Below are positions 34,956-43,119 of a stretch of DNA of 64,000 nucleotides, piece by piece. The position numbers were made by a program, and so were the translations under genes. The notes under the pieces are model-generated. The model saw only the letters and a program-made list of their open reading frames with translations. It did not search any database and was not told the origin of the DNA. The stretch is from positions 2,723,501 through 2,787,500 of the forward strand of contig NZ_CP013118.1 in assembly GCF_001443605.1 (NCBI RefSeq), written 5' to 3'. Numbering within the stretch: the stretch's first letter is position 1; every line of letters starts with the position of its first letter. Source of the DNA: Salinivirga cyanobacteriivorans. Lineage in GTDB: Bacteria > Bacteroidota > Bacteroidia > Bacteroidales > Salinivirgaceae.

Positions 34956-37900
34956 ATGAAAAATCTATTCCTCATCCTCATTGCATTGACATGCGTTTTT
35001 ACACTCAATGCACAAGACAAAAAAGACAAAGAGATATTTTCCGAATCTAGTTTCTCAGGATTGAAGTTCCGGAGCATCGGTCCGGCTTTTATGTCGGGTA
35101 GAATTGCCGACATTGCCATTCATCCTCAAAACAATAACATCTGGTATGTAGCTGTCGGGTCAGGAGGGGTTTGGAAAACCAGGAACGCTGGTACCACATG
35201 GAACCCCATTTTCGATAAGCAATCATCGTATTCAATTGGTTGTGTAACCATTGATGAGAATAATCCTAATATTGTTTGGGTCGGGACTGGCGAAAATATC
35301 GGTGGACGACATGTAGGTTATGGCGATGGGATCTATCTGAGTAAAGATGCGGGTAAATCCTGGGAGAATATGGGATTGAAAAAATCAGAACATATTTCAA
35401 AGATTATTATTCACCCTGAAAATTCGGATATTGTGTGGGTTGCTGCGCAGGGGCCGCTATGGTCAAAAGGTGGTGAGCGAGGTTTATATAAAACCTCTGA
35501 TGGAGGTAAAACATGGAGAAAAACACTGGGTGATGATGAGTGGGTAGGTGCTACAGATATTGTAATGGATCCACGAAACCCCGATCGGTTATATGCAGCA
35601 ACATGGCAACGACACAGAAATGTGGCAGCATACATGGGAGGTGGCCCGGGAACAGCCATTTACAAATCGGAAGATGGTGGCGAAAACTGGGAGAAACTCG
35701 AAAAAGGCTTGCCCAAATCAAATATGGGTAAAATAGGGCTGGCCATTTCACCACAAAAACCCGATGTAATTTATGCTGCCATTGAGTTAGATAGAAGAAC
35801 CGGAGGCCTTTATAAATCTACAGACAGAGGAGCATCATGGAGTAAACAGTCTGATGCTGTTTCGGGAGCTACCGGCCCGCATTATTACCAGGAGTTGTAT
35901 GCCAGTCCGCACCAGTTCGATAAACTTTACCTGGTTGATGTACGCATGCAGGTGTCAGAAGATGGTGGCAAGACATTTAAACGAATGAAGGAAAAGTTTA
36001 AACACTCTGATAATCATTCTGTTGCATTTCGCGGTGATGATCCGGATTATTTACTTATAGGTACTGATGGGGGTATTTATGAAACGTTTGATGCTGCAGA
36101 AAACTGGCGCTATATTCCCAATTTGCCCATTACCCAGTTTTATAAGGTTGCTGTAGATGATGCCAAACCTTTTTATAACATTTACGGAGGTACTCAGGAC
36201 AATAATACACAGGGAGGACCATCCCGCACCGATGATGTGCGGGGCATTTCCAATTCAGACTGGGAAGTGGTGCTGTTTGCCGACGGACATCAACCTGCAA
36301 CAGAACCGGGCAATCCGGATATTGTTTATGCTGAGTGGCAACAGGGAAACCTGGTACGTGTGGACAGAACTACCGGAGAGTTTGTATACATACAACCACA
36401 ACCCGAAGCAGGAGAAGATTATGAGCGTTTTAATTGGGATGCTCCAATTTTGGTTAGTTCGCATAAACCAACACGCATTTACTTTGCGTCCCAGCGTATC
36501 TGGAAATCAGAGAATCGTGGTGATAGCTGGACGCCCATTTCGGGTGATTTAACGAAAAACCAGAATCGCATTGAATTGCCTATTATGGATAAGCAATGGA
36601 GCTACGATGCACCTTGGGACATGGATGCCATGTCAAACTTCAACACCATCACATCTTTGGCTGAATCGCCCGTTCAGGAGGGTTTAATCTATGCAGGAAC
36701 CGATGATGGAATCATTCAGGTTACTGAAGATGGAGGTGGCAAGTGGCGAAAAATAATGGTCGATGATCTGCCCAAAGTGCCCGAAACAGCCTTTGTAAAC
36801 GATATCAAAGCAGATCTGTTCGACGCAAATACAGTATATGTGGTGCTGGATAACCATAAATATGGTGATTTTGATCCCTACGTGCTCAAGAGTACAGATA
36901 AGGGCAAGTCTTGGAAGTCAATAAAAGGAAACCTGCCTGACCGCACTTTGCTGTGGAGGATTGTGCAGGACCATGTAAATAAAGATTTGATGTTTCTGGG
37001 AACTGAATTCGGCATTTACTTTACGGTTACAGGTGGTGAAAAATGGGCAAAACTTTCAGGTGGAGTACCAACCATCTCATTTCGCGATTTGGCTATTCAG
37101 CGCAGAGAAAACGATTTGGTTGGCGCTTCTTTCGGAAGAAGTTTTTATGTGTTGGATGATTATTCAGCCTTGCGACAGGTAACTGAAGAACAACTGAAAG
37201 GTGAAGCTAAATTATTTCCTACACGTAAAGCATGGTGGTATAAACAACGCTCGACGTTAGGTGGGAAAAAAGGATCGCAGGGAGCGCAATACTTTACAGC
37301 ACCTAATCCACCTTTTGGAGCTGTATTTACTTACTATATAGGGAAAGCGTACAAAACTTTGGAAGAAATAAGGAAGGAAAAAGAGAAAGAACTCATCAAA
37401 GAAGATGAAGATATTCCTTTCCCCGGTTGGGAAAAACTGGATGAAGAGAAATTGCAGGAAAAGCCTAAGATTATTTTAACAGTAAAAAACCTTGAAGGTA
37501 ATGTAATTAGAAAAATTGAGGGCCCGGCCAAAAAAGGATTTCACCGGGTAAACTGGAACCTGAAAATAGCTTCTCAAAGAGCGATCAATCCCGATAGGAC
37601 CAATTCTAATTGGCAGCCCGAAGGACATATGGTAGCACCGGGTAAGTACACCGTGACATTTTCTAAACAAATTGATGGTGTTGTTACAAACCTTTCGGAG
37701 CCAATGGAATTTGAAGTGGAACGAATGAGAAAAGGAGCACTTGAGGGAGCTGAGCCAGATAAGGTAGTGGCATTTTGGGAAGAAATCGAGGTGTTGCAAG
37801 GTAAAATGAGTGCAGTATCTATGGCAATACAAAATACAGAAAAGAAAATGAATGCTATGGAAAAAGCACTTTCAAGAACAGATGTAGACCCCACCATGCT

Positions 37901-38216
37901 TAATTCGAAAATGTATAACCTTAAAATGGAGTTGGACAGGCTTAGACTTAAGTTTTTCGGAAGTAAAGCTAAAAGTGAGGTGGGTGAGCGAAATAACCCA
38001 ACGATTTATAGCAGAATTAGTGCAGCTCAAATGGGAACTAATAATTCAACTTATGGACCTACGCAAACTCATAAGCGTAGCCTTGAAATAGCGCAGAAAG
38101 AGTTTAAAAAGCTAAAAGTACAATTGAAAGAAATAATGAACAACAAAATACCGGCAGTGGAAACAGAATTGCAAGAGCTTGGCGCTCCATGGATATCGGG
38201 GCAAAAGCTACCTTAA
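34956..38216 (+). CDS. Secreted VPS10/BNR-repeat (sortilin-like propeller) protein
   Basis: 1086 aa with a signal peptide (residues 1-19). Residues ~30-740 are a large BNR/VPS10 propeller with repeated S/T-x-D-x-G-x-x-W Asp boxes, for example SKDAGKSWENMG, TSDGGKTWRKTLG and SEDGGENWEKLEKG. A C-terminal beta-domain (VKNLEGNVIRKIEGPAKKGF, then HRVNWNL) and a helical tail (~920-1060) follow. No T9SS sorting tail is visible. Such proteins are often labelled glycosyl hydrolase-like, but I see no sialidase arginine triad, so enzymatic activity is unproven. Likely periplasmic or surface located. Confidence 0.8.
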   Translation: MKNLFLILIALTCVFTLNAQDKKDKEIFSESSFSGLKFRSIGPAFMSGRIADIAIHPQNNNIWYVAVGSGGVWKTRNAGTTWNPIFDKQSSYSIGCVTIDENNPNIVWVGTGENIGGRHVGYGDGIYLSKDAGKSWENMGLKKSEHISKIIIHPENSDIVWVAAQGPLWSKGGERGLYKTSDGGKTWRKTLGDDEWVGATDIVMDPRNPDRLYAATWQRHRNVAAYMGGGPGTAIYKSEDGGENWEKLEKGLPKSNMGKIGLAISPQKPDVIYAAIELDRRTGGLYKSTDRGASWSKQSDAVSGATGPHYYQELYASPHQFDKLYLVDVRMQVSEDGGKTFKRMKEKFKHSDNHSVAFRGDDPDYLLIGTDGGIYETFDAAENWRYIPNLPITQFYKVAVDDAKPFYNIYGGTQDNNTQGGPSRTDDVRGISNSDWEVVLFADGHQPATEPGNPDIVYAEWQQGNLVRVDRTTGEFVYIQPQPEAGEDYERFNWDAPILVSSHKPTRIYFASQRIWKSENRGDSWTPISGDLTKNQNRIELPIMDKQWSYDAPWDMDAMSNFNTITSLAESPVQEGLIYAGTDDGIIQVTEDGGGKWRKIMVDDLPKVPETAFVNDIKADLFDANTVYVVLDNHKYGDFDPYVLKSTDKGKSWKSIKGNLPDRTLLWRIVQDHVNKDLMFLGTEFGIYFTVTGGEKWAKLSGGVPTISFRDLAIQRRENDLVGASFGRSFYVLDDYSALRQVTEEQLKGEAKLFPTRKAWWYKQRSTLGGKKGSQGAQYFTAPNPPFGAVFTYYIGKAYKTLEEIRKEKEKELIKEDEDIPFPGWEKLDEEKLQEKPKIILTVKNLEGNVIRKIEGPAKKGFHRVNWNLKIASQRAINPDRTNSNWQPEGHMVAPGKYTVTFSKQIDGVVTNLSEPMEFEVERMRKGALEGAEPDKVVAFWEEIEVLQGKMSAVSMAIQNTEKKMNAMEKALSRTDVDPTMLNSKMYNLKMELDRLRLKFFGSKAKSEVGERNNPTIYSRISAAQMGTNNSTYGPTQTHKRSLEIAQKEFKKLKVQLKEIMNNKIPAVETELQELGAPWISGQKLP

Positions 38217-38266
38217 ACATATAACCATCGGCATCGCTCAAAGCGACTGAAAGCTTTAAAGTCTTT

Positions 38267-38301
38267 AATTGATCAGGTGGCTTAAAGTCACCTGATCAAT
38301 T
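38267..38301. terminator. Bidirectional terminator between the VPS10 and permease genes
   Basis: Perfect 13-bp arms AATTGATCAGGTG (38267-38279) and CACCTGATCAATT (38289-38301) enclose a 9-nt loop, with a T run downstream at about 38316. It lies between two convergent stop codons. Confidence 0.75.
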
Positions 38302-38320
38302 GATCGCAAGGTACTTTTTT

Positions 38321-39592
38321 TTATACAATAACACCTTCGAGTTTATATCCAAGGTCTTTCACTTGTTGTTGGACACTGTCGATTGGAACATTTTTGCCCT
38401 GTACAGCTACGTATCCGGTGTTTTCATTGGCTTCGACACTTTCAACACCATCTATTTGTTTGAGGTGTTTTTCAATGTTCATTTTGCAGTGCTTGCAATC
38501 CATGCCGGCTACATGCAGGTTTGGATTGTCGAGCTTTTCTCCCGCAACCACTTCGCGGGTTTTGAATTTGCCTTTGTTAAATAAGTTTCCAAGTATTTTC
38601 ATAAAATGATACACAATTAAAAGGATTAGTATTGTCGCAGAGGAGTATATCAACCACTCGGGCAGTATACCATGCTCATGGGTTTGCATACTTTTTTCAA
38701 TAGCAAACCATGATGAGGGTAACAGGTAATCAATAATTAACCCCGAAGCAATTGCACCCACTACAATAGTTATAAGGTATTTAATGAAACTGATTCTTCC
38801 AAGTGATTGCGCTATTACTGTAATTGTTGCAGCATTGGTCGCCGGGCCAGCCATAAGGAATACAAGCGCTGCGCCAGGTGAAATGCCTTTCAAAATCAAC
38901 ACTGCTGCAATAGGCACCGAGGCTGTTGCACACACATAAAGTGGGATGGAGGCCAATATTACGAAAAGGTACTCATAGGCCGGATGTGTCATGTGCTGAC
39001 TGAAAAAGTCATCGGGTACAATTACTGCAATTAAAGCTGCAAGCAATAGACCTAAAGCCAGCCACTTTACAATGTCAGCCATAAAATCGATAAATGCATA
39101 GCGCAGCATGGCTACTATTTTATTGCCTTTTATATGCTGTGAACTACCTTCATTGAGTGGCTTGCTGATTATTTTTTGCTTTTCACCTTTGTTTACCCAC
39201 CAACCGCCAAAAACACCTGTAATCATGGCAACAACAGGCCTGATAAGGGCTAATGGTAACCCAAGCATCGACCAGGTAACCAATATTGAGTCTACTCCGG
39301 TTTGTGGTGTAGAGGTCATAAAGCTTATGGCAGAACCTTTTGACGCTCCGTTTTTATAAAATGATACGCCTGCTGGAATTACACCGCAACTACAGAGGGG
39401 CAGGGGAACACCAATTAGCGAAGCATTGAATACTGAGCGCAGGTTGTGTTTACCCATAAACCGATTTACCTTGTGTTGTGGAAACCAAACATGCAGTACT
39501 CCCGCAAAGAGAAATCCCAACATTAAATAGGGAGCCATCTCTAGCGTAAGGTGCCACAATTCGCTAAAAAAGGTATTTATATAATTTAGCAT
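38321..39592 (-). CDS. SO_0444-type Cu/Zn efflux permease with C-terminal HMA domain
   Basis: 423-aa inner-membrane permease (DUF318-type) with about eight to ten helices in two halves. GVPLPLCSCGVIPAGVSFYK and ISFMTSTPQTGVDSILVTWS mark the first half, and the second repeats the pattern around GISPGAALVFLMAGPATNAA. Residues ~355-423 form a heavy-metal-associated domain with the metal-binding motif GMDCKHCKMNIEKHL. The family is associated with copper/zinc export from the cytoplasm, with the HMA domain probably delivering metal. It is convergent with the VPS10 gene across a shared terminator. No metal-responsive regulator is adjacent. Confidence 0.85.
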   Translation of the reverse strand: MLNYINTFFSELWHLTLEMAPYLMLGFLFAGVLHVWFPQHKVNRFMGKHNLRSVFNASLIGVPLPLCSCGVIPAGVSFYKNGASKGSAISFMTSTPQTGVDSILVTWSMLGLPLALIRPVVAMITGVFGGWWVNKGEKQKIISKPLNEGSSQHIKGNKIVAMLRYAFIDFMADIVKWLALGLLLAALIAVIVPDDFFSQHMTHPAYEYLFVILASIPLYVCATASVPIAAVLILKGISPGAALVFLMAGPATNAATITVIAQSLGRISFIKYLITIVVGAIASGLIIDYLLPSSWFAIEKSMQTHEHGILPEWLIYSSATILILLIVYHFMKILGNLFNKGKFKTREVVAGEKLDNPNLHVAGMDCKHCKMNIEKHLKQIDGVESVEANENTGYVAVQGKNVPIDSVQQQVKDLGYKLEGVIV

Positions 39593-39715
39593 AATAAGAT
39601 CTTTTTGTTTTCAACGCAAATCTCATTCCTTCTGTTTATTTTTATTGTAAGAATAACGGTTATCTTATAAACTTTTTATTTTTTTACGGGTTAATGGCAT
39701 TTAAAAGGTTTTAAA

Positions 39716-39904
39716 ATGAAGGTCAAATTAGTGGTCATTTCCATAGTTTTAATGGTATTGGGTTTTGGTATGATTCATAATGGTAATCCTACCATAGAAT
39801 ATGCTGGTAGTGCAATGATTGGAGTGCCGGCGCTTTATCTGTTATTCTTGCTTTTTAGAGTATATTTTAAGAAACACCATGATCCTCTTGATAGTTCTAA
39901 ATAG
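39716..39904 (+). CDS. Small two-helix membrane protein
   Basis: 62 aa. Two hydrophobic helices (about residues 4-20 and 30-48) are separated by a polar turn HNGNPTIEYAG, with a basic, cytosolic-looking tail FKKHHDPLDSSK. I do not recognise it. It stands alone in the 366-bp gap between the permease gene and the Mrp operon, reading toward the Mrp 3' end. The composition argues for a real small membrane protein, but coding status rests on this alone. Confidence 0.5.
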   Translation: MKVKLVVISIVLMVLGFGMIHNGNPTIEYAGSAMIGVPALYLLFLLFRVYFKKHHDPLDSSK

Positions 39905-39957
39905 CACAATGATTTGAGGCTTTGAGTTTCTGAATTTTTAGACATCCTCATCTCGGT

Positions 39958-40260
39958 TTAATCTTTTTGTTTTTGGGAGTCTTTGTCTTTTTTTGCAATA
40001 AAAGATTTTGCAATTGAGTGGGCTGCCAGAGGTGCTGTCAGATAAATAAAAATTATAACAAGCAAAGCTTTGATGTAGATTGCAGGAGTGTTAAAGAATA
40101 GAGAAACTGCAATTAGCAGCAACAAAGTACCGAATGACGTGGCTTTGGTTGTAGCATGCATACGGCTGTATAAGTCACTGAACTTTACAAGACCGATGGC
40201 TGCTATCAGAATAAAAGCAGATCCTAGCAAAAGTAATATGGAAACTAAATATACTGTCAT
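39958..40260 (-). CDS. mrpG: Na+/H+ antiporter subunit G
   Basis: 100 aa with three helices. SILLLLGSAFILIAAIGLVK and the signature SDLYSRMHATTKATSFGTLL identify MrpG/MnhG. It is the last subunit gene of the operon and its start overlaps the mrpF stop by 4 nt. MrpG is needed for assembly of the hetero-oligomeric antiporter in the inner membrane. The charged tail AKKDKDSQKQKD is cytoplasmic. Confidence 0.93.
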   Translation of the reverse strand: MTVYLVSILLLLGSAFILIAAIGLVKFSDLYSRMHATTKATSFGTLLLLIAVSLFFNTPAIYIKALLVIIFIYLTAPLAAHSIAKSFIAKKDKDSQKQKD

Positions 40261-40538
40261 AAGCTTTTACGTTTTTGTCTGAGATATGTAGAAATGGCTA
40301 TTGTACCAATAAATGAAATTAATGATATTATGATAACCACATCGATATAAAATTCGCTTTTCCAAAGCATACTGTAGATAATGATAAATCCGGTTACTAT
40401 GGAGGCAATAAGATCCATGGCTGCAATGCGATCATTCACGCTCGGGCCACGCACTAACCTTACAAATGAGAGTAAGAGTGCCAGTAGCAAGAATGCCAAA
40501 CCTGTGTAAATAACTATTTCCGGAATTTCATGCATCAT
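40257..40538 (-). CDS. mrpF: Na+/H+ antiporter subunit F
   Basis: 93 aa with three helices. The family core RLVRGPSVNDRIAAMDLIAS is intact. MrpF is a small structural subunit of the Mrp complex. It starts 3 nt after the mrpE stop and overlaps mrpG by 4 nt. Confidence 0.93.
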   Translation of the reverse strand: MMHEIPEIVIYTGLAFLLLALLLSFVRLVRGPSVNDRIAAMDLIASIVTGFIIIYSMLWKSEFYIDVVIIISLISFIGTIAISTYLRQKRKSL

Positions 40539-40541
40539 TTC

Positions 40542-40874
40542 TTATTTTACAAGTGCGATTATTTTGTTTTGAATTGTTTCTATCTCCTTGATTACTTTGT
40601 TGTTGGTGTTGAAATATAAATAGTGTATAAGGAGTGCTTTTTTTTCTTCAGAATAATCTATACTGAGCGTACCGGGTGTCATTGAAACCAGGTTGCTGAA
40701 TAATAGCAAACCTAATTGACTATTGGTGCGGTTTTTTACCCATACATAGTCGGATTTTGTGTGCATAGTGGGTGTAAGTATATCATAAGCAATAAAGAGG
40801 TTTGATTTTACCAGATTATACAGGTAAAACAAAATAAATGCTATGAGTAGATATGTTTTTTTAATTAATTTCAT
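40542..40874 (-). CDS. mrpE: Na+/H+ antiporter subunit E (short form)
   Basis: 110 aa, shorter than the ~160 aa of Bacillus MrpE. The conserved VSMTPGTLSIDYSEEKKALL is present, preceded by a single clear hydrophobic segment (residues ~8-30). The usual second N-terminal helix is missing or reduced. It overlaps mrpD by 4 nt and is 3 nt before mrpF, so it is translated in the operon. It may be a compact Bacteroidota variant; a truncation is less likely since the conserved core is complete. Confidence 0.82.
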   Translation of the reverse strand: MKLIKKTYLLIAFILFYLYNLVKSNLFIAYDILTPTMHTKSDYVWVKNRTNSQLGLLLFSNLVSMTPGTLSIDYSEEKKALLIHYLYFNTNNKVIKEIETIQNKIIALVK

Positions 40875-42358
40875 TTTTGTGACATTAGTACTTTTTCAAT
40901 ATAAACCTGAGGATCAATAATTTGTTTGGCGGCATCATAGGTAATTTCAAATACCTCCGATGCGAATATTCCCAAGGCAATACTTGCAAGTCCGAGCAAT
41001 ATCGATGGTAGTAATCCTGAAAATGACAATTTAGCTCTAGGTAAGCTATGGCTGGTTTCAGGTTGTTTTTTCAGAAAAGCTTCGTTCCAAATTTTTATCA
41101 TACTGTACAAAGTCAGCAAGCTAGTTAAAATCGCTACAGTTGTGATAATGTACTGTTCTGCCTCAAAGCCGGCTTTAATTAGAATAAATTTGGCAAAAAA
41201 GCCTGAAATAGGCGGTATACCTGCCAGTGCAAAAGATGGAACGATAAACAATATTGCAAGTAGCGGTTGTTCTTTAATTAAGCCACCAATATCTTTTAAA
41301 TAAAAAGTTCCTTTTAATTTGCTTATGAGACCGGCAACGAGAAATGTATTGGTTTTTGCGATCATGTTGTGAATTGTAAAGAAAATGGCCCCGGCAATAG
41401 CAAGCGGTGTAAAAATGCCTAATCCCATTATCATGTAGCCAATTTGGCTGATAATATGATAGGACAAGATTCGTCTGGTTTCATAATGAGTTGAAGCTGC
41501 CATACCTCCGATTACCATTGTAAAGCCGGCAACTATAAGCAGGAGGTTGTGCCAAAAAAGGGCGTCTTGTACAAAAAACATTGTAAAGAAACGGAAAAGT
41601 GCATAGACCCCAACTTTTGTAAGCAATCCGGCAAATAAAGAGGTCACAGTTATGTTGGGTGTATGGTAAGATGCAGGCAGCCAGAAGAATAAGGGGAAAA
41701 GCCCGGCCTTAATACCAAATGCTACAAAGAACAGCATAGCAGAAGTATTCATAAGCAGGTTTTCCTGGTCATCCTGTAAGATTTGTGCCAGGTGGGCCAT
41801 GTTTAATGTACCGGTTTTCCCATAAAGTAAGCCCAGCCCGGCCAAAAAAAGCATGGAGCCTATAAGGTTCAAAGCTAAATATTTTATGCCTCCTTCGAGC
41901 TGTTCTTTTTTATTACCCATCGTTATTAGCACAAACGATGATAGCAACATAACTTCAAACCATACATATAAATTAAAAACATCGCCAGTTGTAAATGCGC
42001 CGTTTACGCCCATTGCGAGGGAGAAGAAGAATATGTAAAACCTTGGTCCATAGTTTGCTTCACGCACAAAACCGTGGGCAAATATGGAGATTGCCAAAAA
42101 AATGAAAGCTGAAACAAGCAGCATAATGGCTGCCAGGTAATCTATCACCAGTGAAATACCGAATGGGGCTTTCCAGCCACCAACCTGCAGTACTAATAAT
42201 TCCTGATTTCGAACTTCAGCAAACAAGTAAACGGAGGTGGTAAGCAGCAATAAACTACCTACTATACCAATCAAGGCTCCTGCCTTTTGCGATTTGGTAA
42301 AAAGCAGCACTATGATTAGCGCTAAAGGTATTAATATGGGTAGTAATATTGCATTCAT
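40871..42358 (-). CDS. mrpD: Na+/H+ antiporter subunit D
   Basis: 495-aa proton-translocating subunit related to complex I NuoN/NuoM. About fourteen helices; conserved segments include YVWFEVMLLSSFVLITMGNK (the key Glu) and GIKAGLFPLFFWLPASYHTP (the Lys). IPPISGFFAKFILIKAGF is the typical late loop. It runs 3 nt after mrpC and overlaps mrpE by 4 nt. With MrpA it forms the two antiporter-like modules. Confidence 0.95.
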   Translation of the reverse strand: MNAILLPILIPLALIIVLLFTKSQKAGALIGIVGSLLLLTTSVYLFAEVRNQELLVLQVGGWKAPFGISLVIDYLAAIMLLVSAFIFLAISIFAHGFVREANYGPRFYIFFFSLAMGVNGAFTTGDVFNLYVWFEVMLLSSFVLITMGNKKEQLEGGIKYLALNLIGSMLFLAGLGLLYGKTGTLNMAHLAQILQDDQENLLMNTSAMLFFVAFGIKAGLFPLFFWLPASYHTPNITVTSLFAGLLTKVGVYALFRFFTMFFVQDALFWHNLLLIVAGFTMVIGGMAASTHYETRRILSYHIISQIGYMIMGLGIFTPLAIAGAIFFTIHNMIAKTNTFLVAGLISKLKGTFYLKDIGGLIKEQPLLAILFIVPSFALAGIPPISGFFAKFILIKAGFEAEQYIITTVAILTSLLTLYSMIKIWNEAFLKKQPETSHSLPRAKLSFSGLLPSILLGLASIALGIFASEVFEITYDAAKQIIDPQVYIEKVLMSQK

Positions 42359-42361
42359 ATG

Positions 42362-42703
42362 CTATTCATCTGTTTGTTTGAGCTGGTCGAGGTCATCGGT
42401 ACCAGTGGTTTTGTAAAATTTATATTTCAGGGCAAGCGTATAAACAACTATTCCAAAGCCAATTACAATTGCTGTAAGTACCAGTGCCTGTGGTAATGGA
42501 TCTGTTTCAACCGCAGATATGCCTTTGCCATCTACAAAAACAGGTTTGCCCGAAACTATGCCGGCAGAGAGAAATACCAGCAAATTGGTAGCATTGCTTA
42601 AAAATATTATGCCGATAATAAATTTCAGAATGCTCCTGCGCAATATAAGATATGCTCCTATTGCGTATAATAATCCTATTAATATGGCGAGTAATATTTC
42701 CAT
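42362..42703 (-). CDS. mrpC: Na+/H+ antiporter subunit C
   Basis: 113 aa, NuoK-like, with three helices and the family sequence IGIIFLSNATNLLVFLSAG and DPLPQALVLTAIVIGFGIVV. Its ATG shares one base with the mrpB stop (TAATG). Length is normal. Confidence 0.95.
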   Translation of the reverse strand: MEILLAILIGLLYAIGAYLILRRSILKFIIGIIFLSNATNLLVFLSAGIVSGKPVFVDGKGISAVETDPLPQALVLTAIVIGFGIVVYTLALKYKFYKTTGTDDLDQLKQTDE

Positions 42704-43119
42704 TATTCTTTATTTGATAAGGTGAAAAAAAATTGTAGCGTAACGCCAATTACAGTAAAGAAAACCCCTATATCGAATAGCAATGGTGTGCCTATTTTGA
42801 GTACACTTCCAAAGGGTAATGGGATGGTGGTCCAAACACCTTGAAAAAGTGTACCTACTGCCCACAACCCCGGCAAAACACTGATTAAAGCGATAAATAA
42901 ACCAATGCCGATATAGTGCGCTGGTTTTATTTTGAGCTTTTGTTCTATGTTGGTTGCCGAAAAAGCTAAGCTCGTATATACAACCGATAAGCCAGCCAAA
43001 AGCCCGCCAATGAATCCTCCTCCCGGCTGATTGTGACCCCTCAGCAACGCCAGTACGGCAAATATCAGCAATATAGCCCGGATATATTTCGATGCTATTT
43101 GTAAGATTACTGAGTTCAT
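42703..43119 (-). CDS. mrpB: Na+/H+ antiporter subunit B
   Basis: 138 aa with four helices. The MnhB signature LLRGHNQPGGGFIGGLLAGL is present, with FDIGVFFTVIGVTLQFFFTL at the end. It overlaps mrpA by 4 nt. Since a MrpB-like part is also fused at the end of MrpA in the family, both are expected in the complex. Confidence 0.95.
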   Translation of the reverse strand: MNSVILQIASKYIRAILLIFAVLALLRGHNQPGGGFIGGLLAGLSVVYTSLAFSATNIEQKLKIKPAHYIGIGLFIALISVLPGLWAVGTLFQGVWTTIPLPFGSVLKIGTPLLFDIGVFFTVIGVTLQFFFTLSNKE

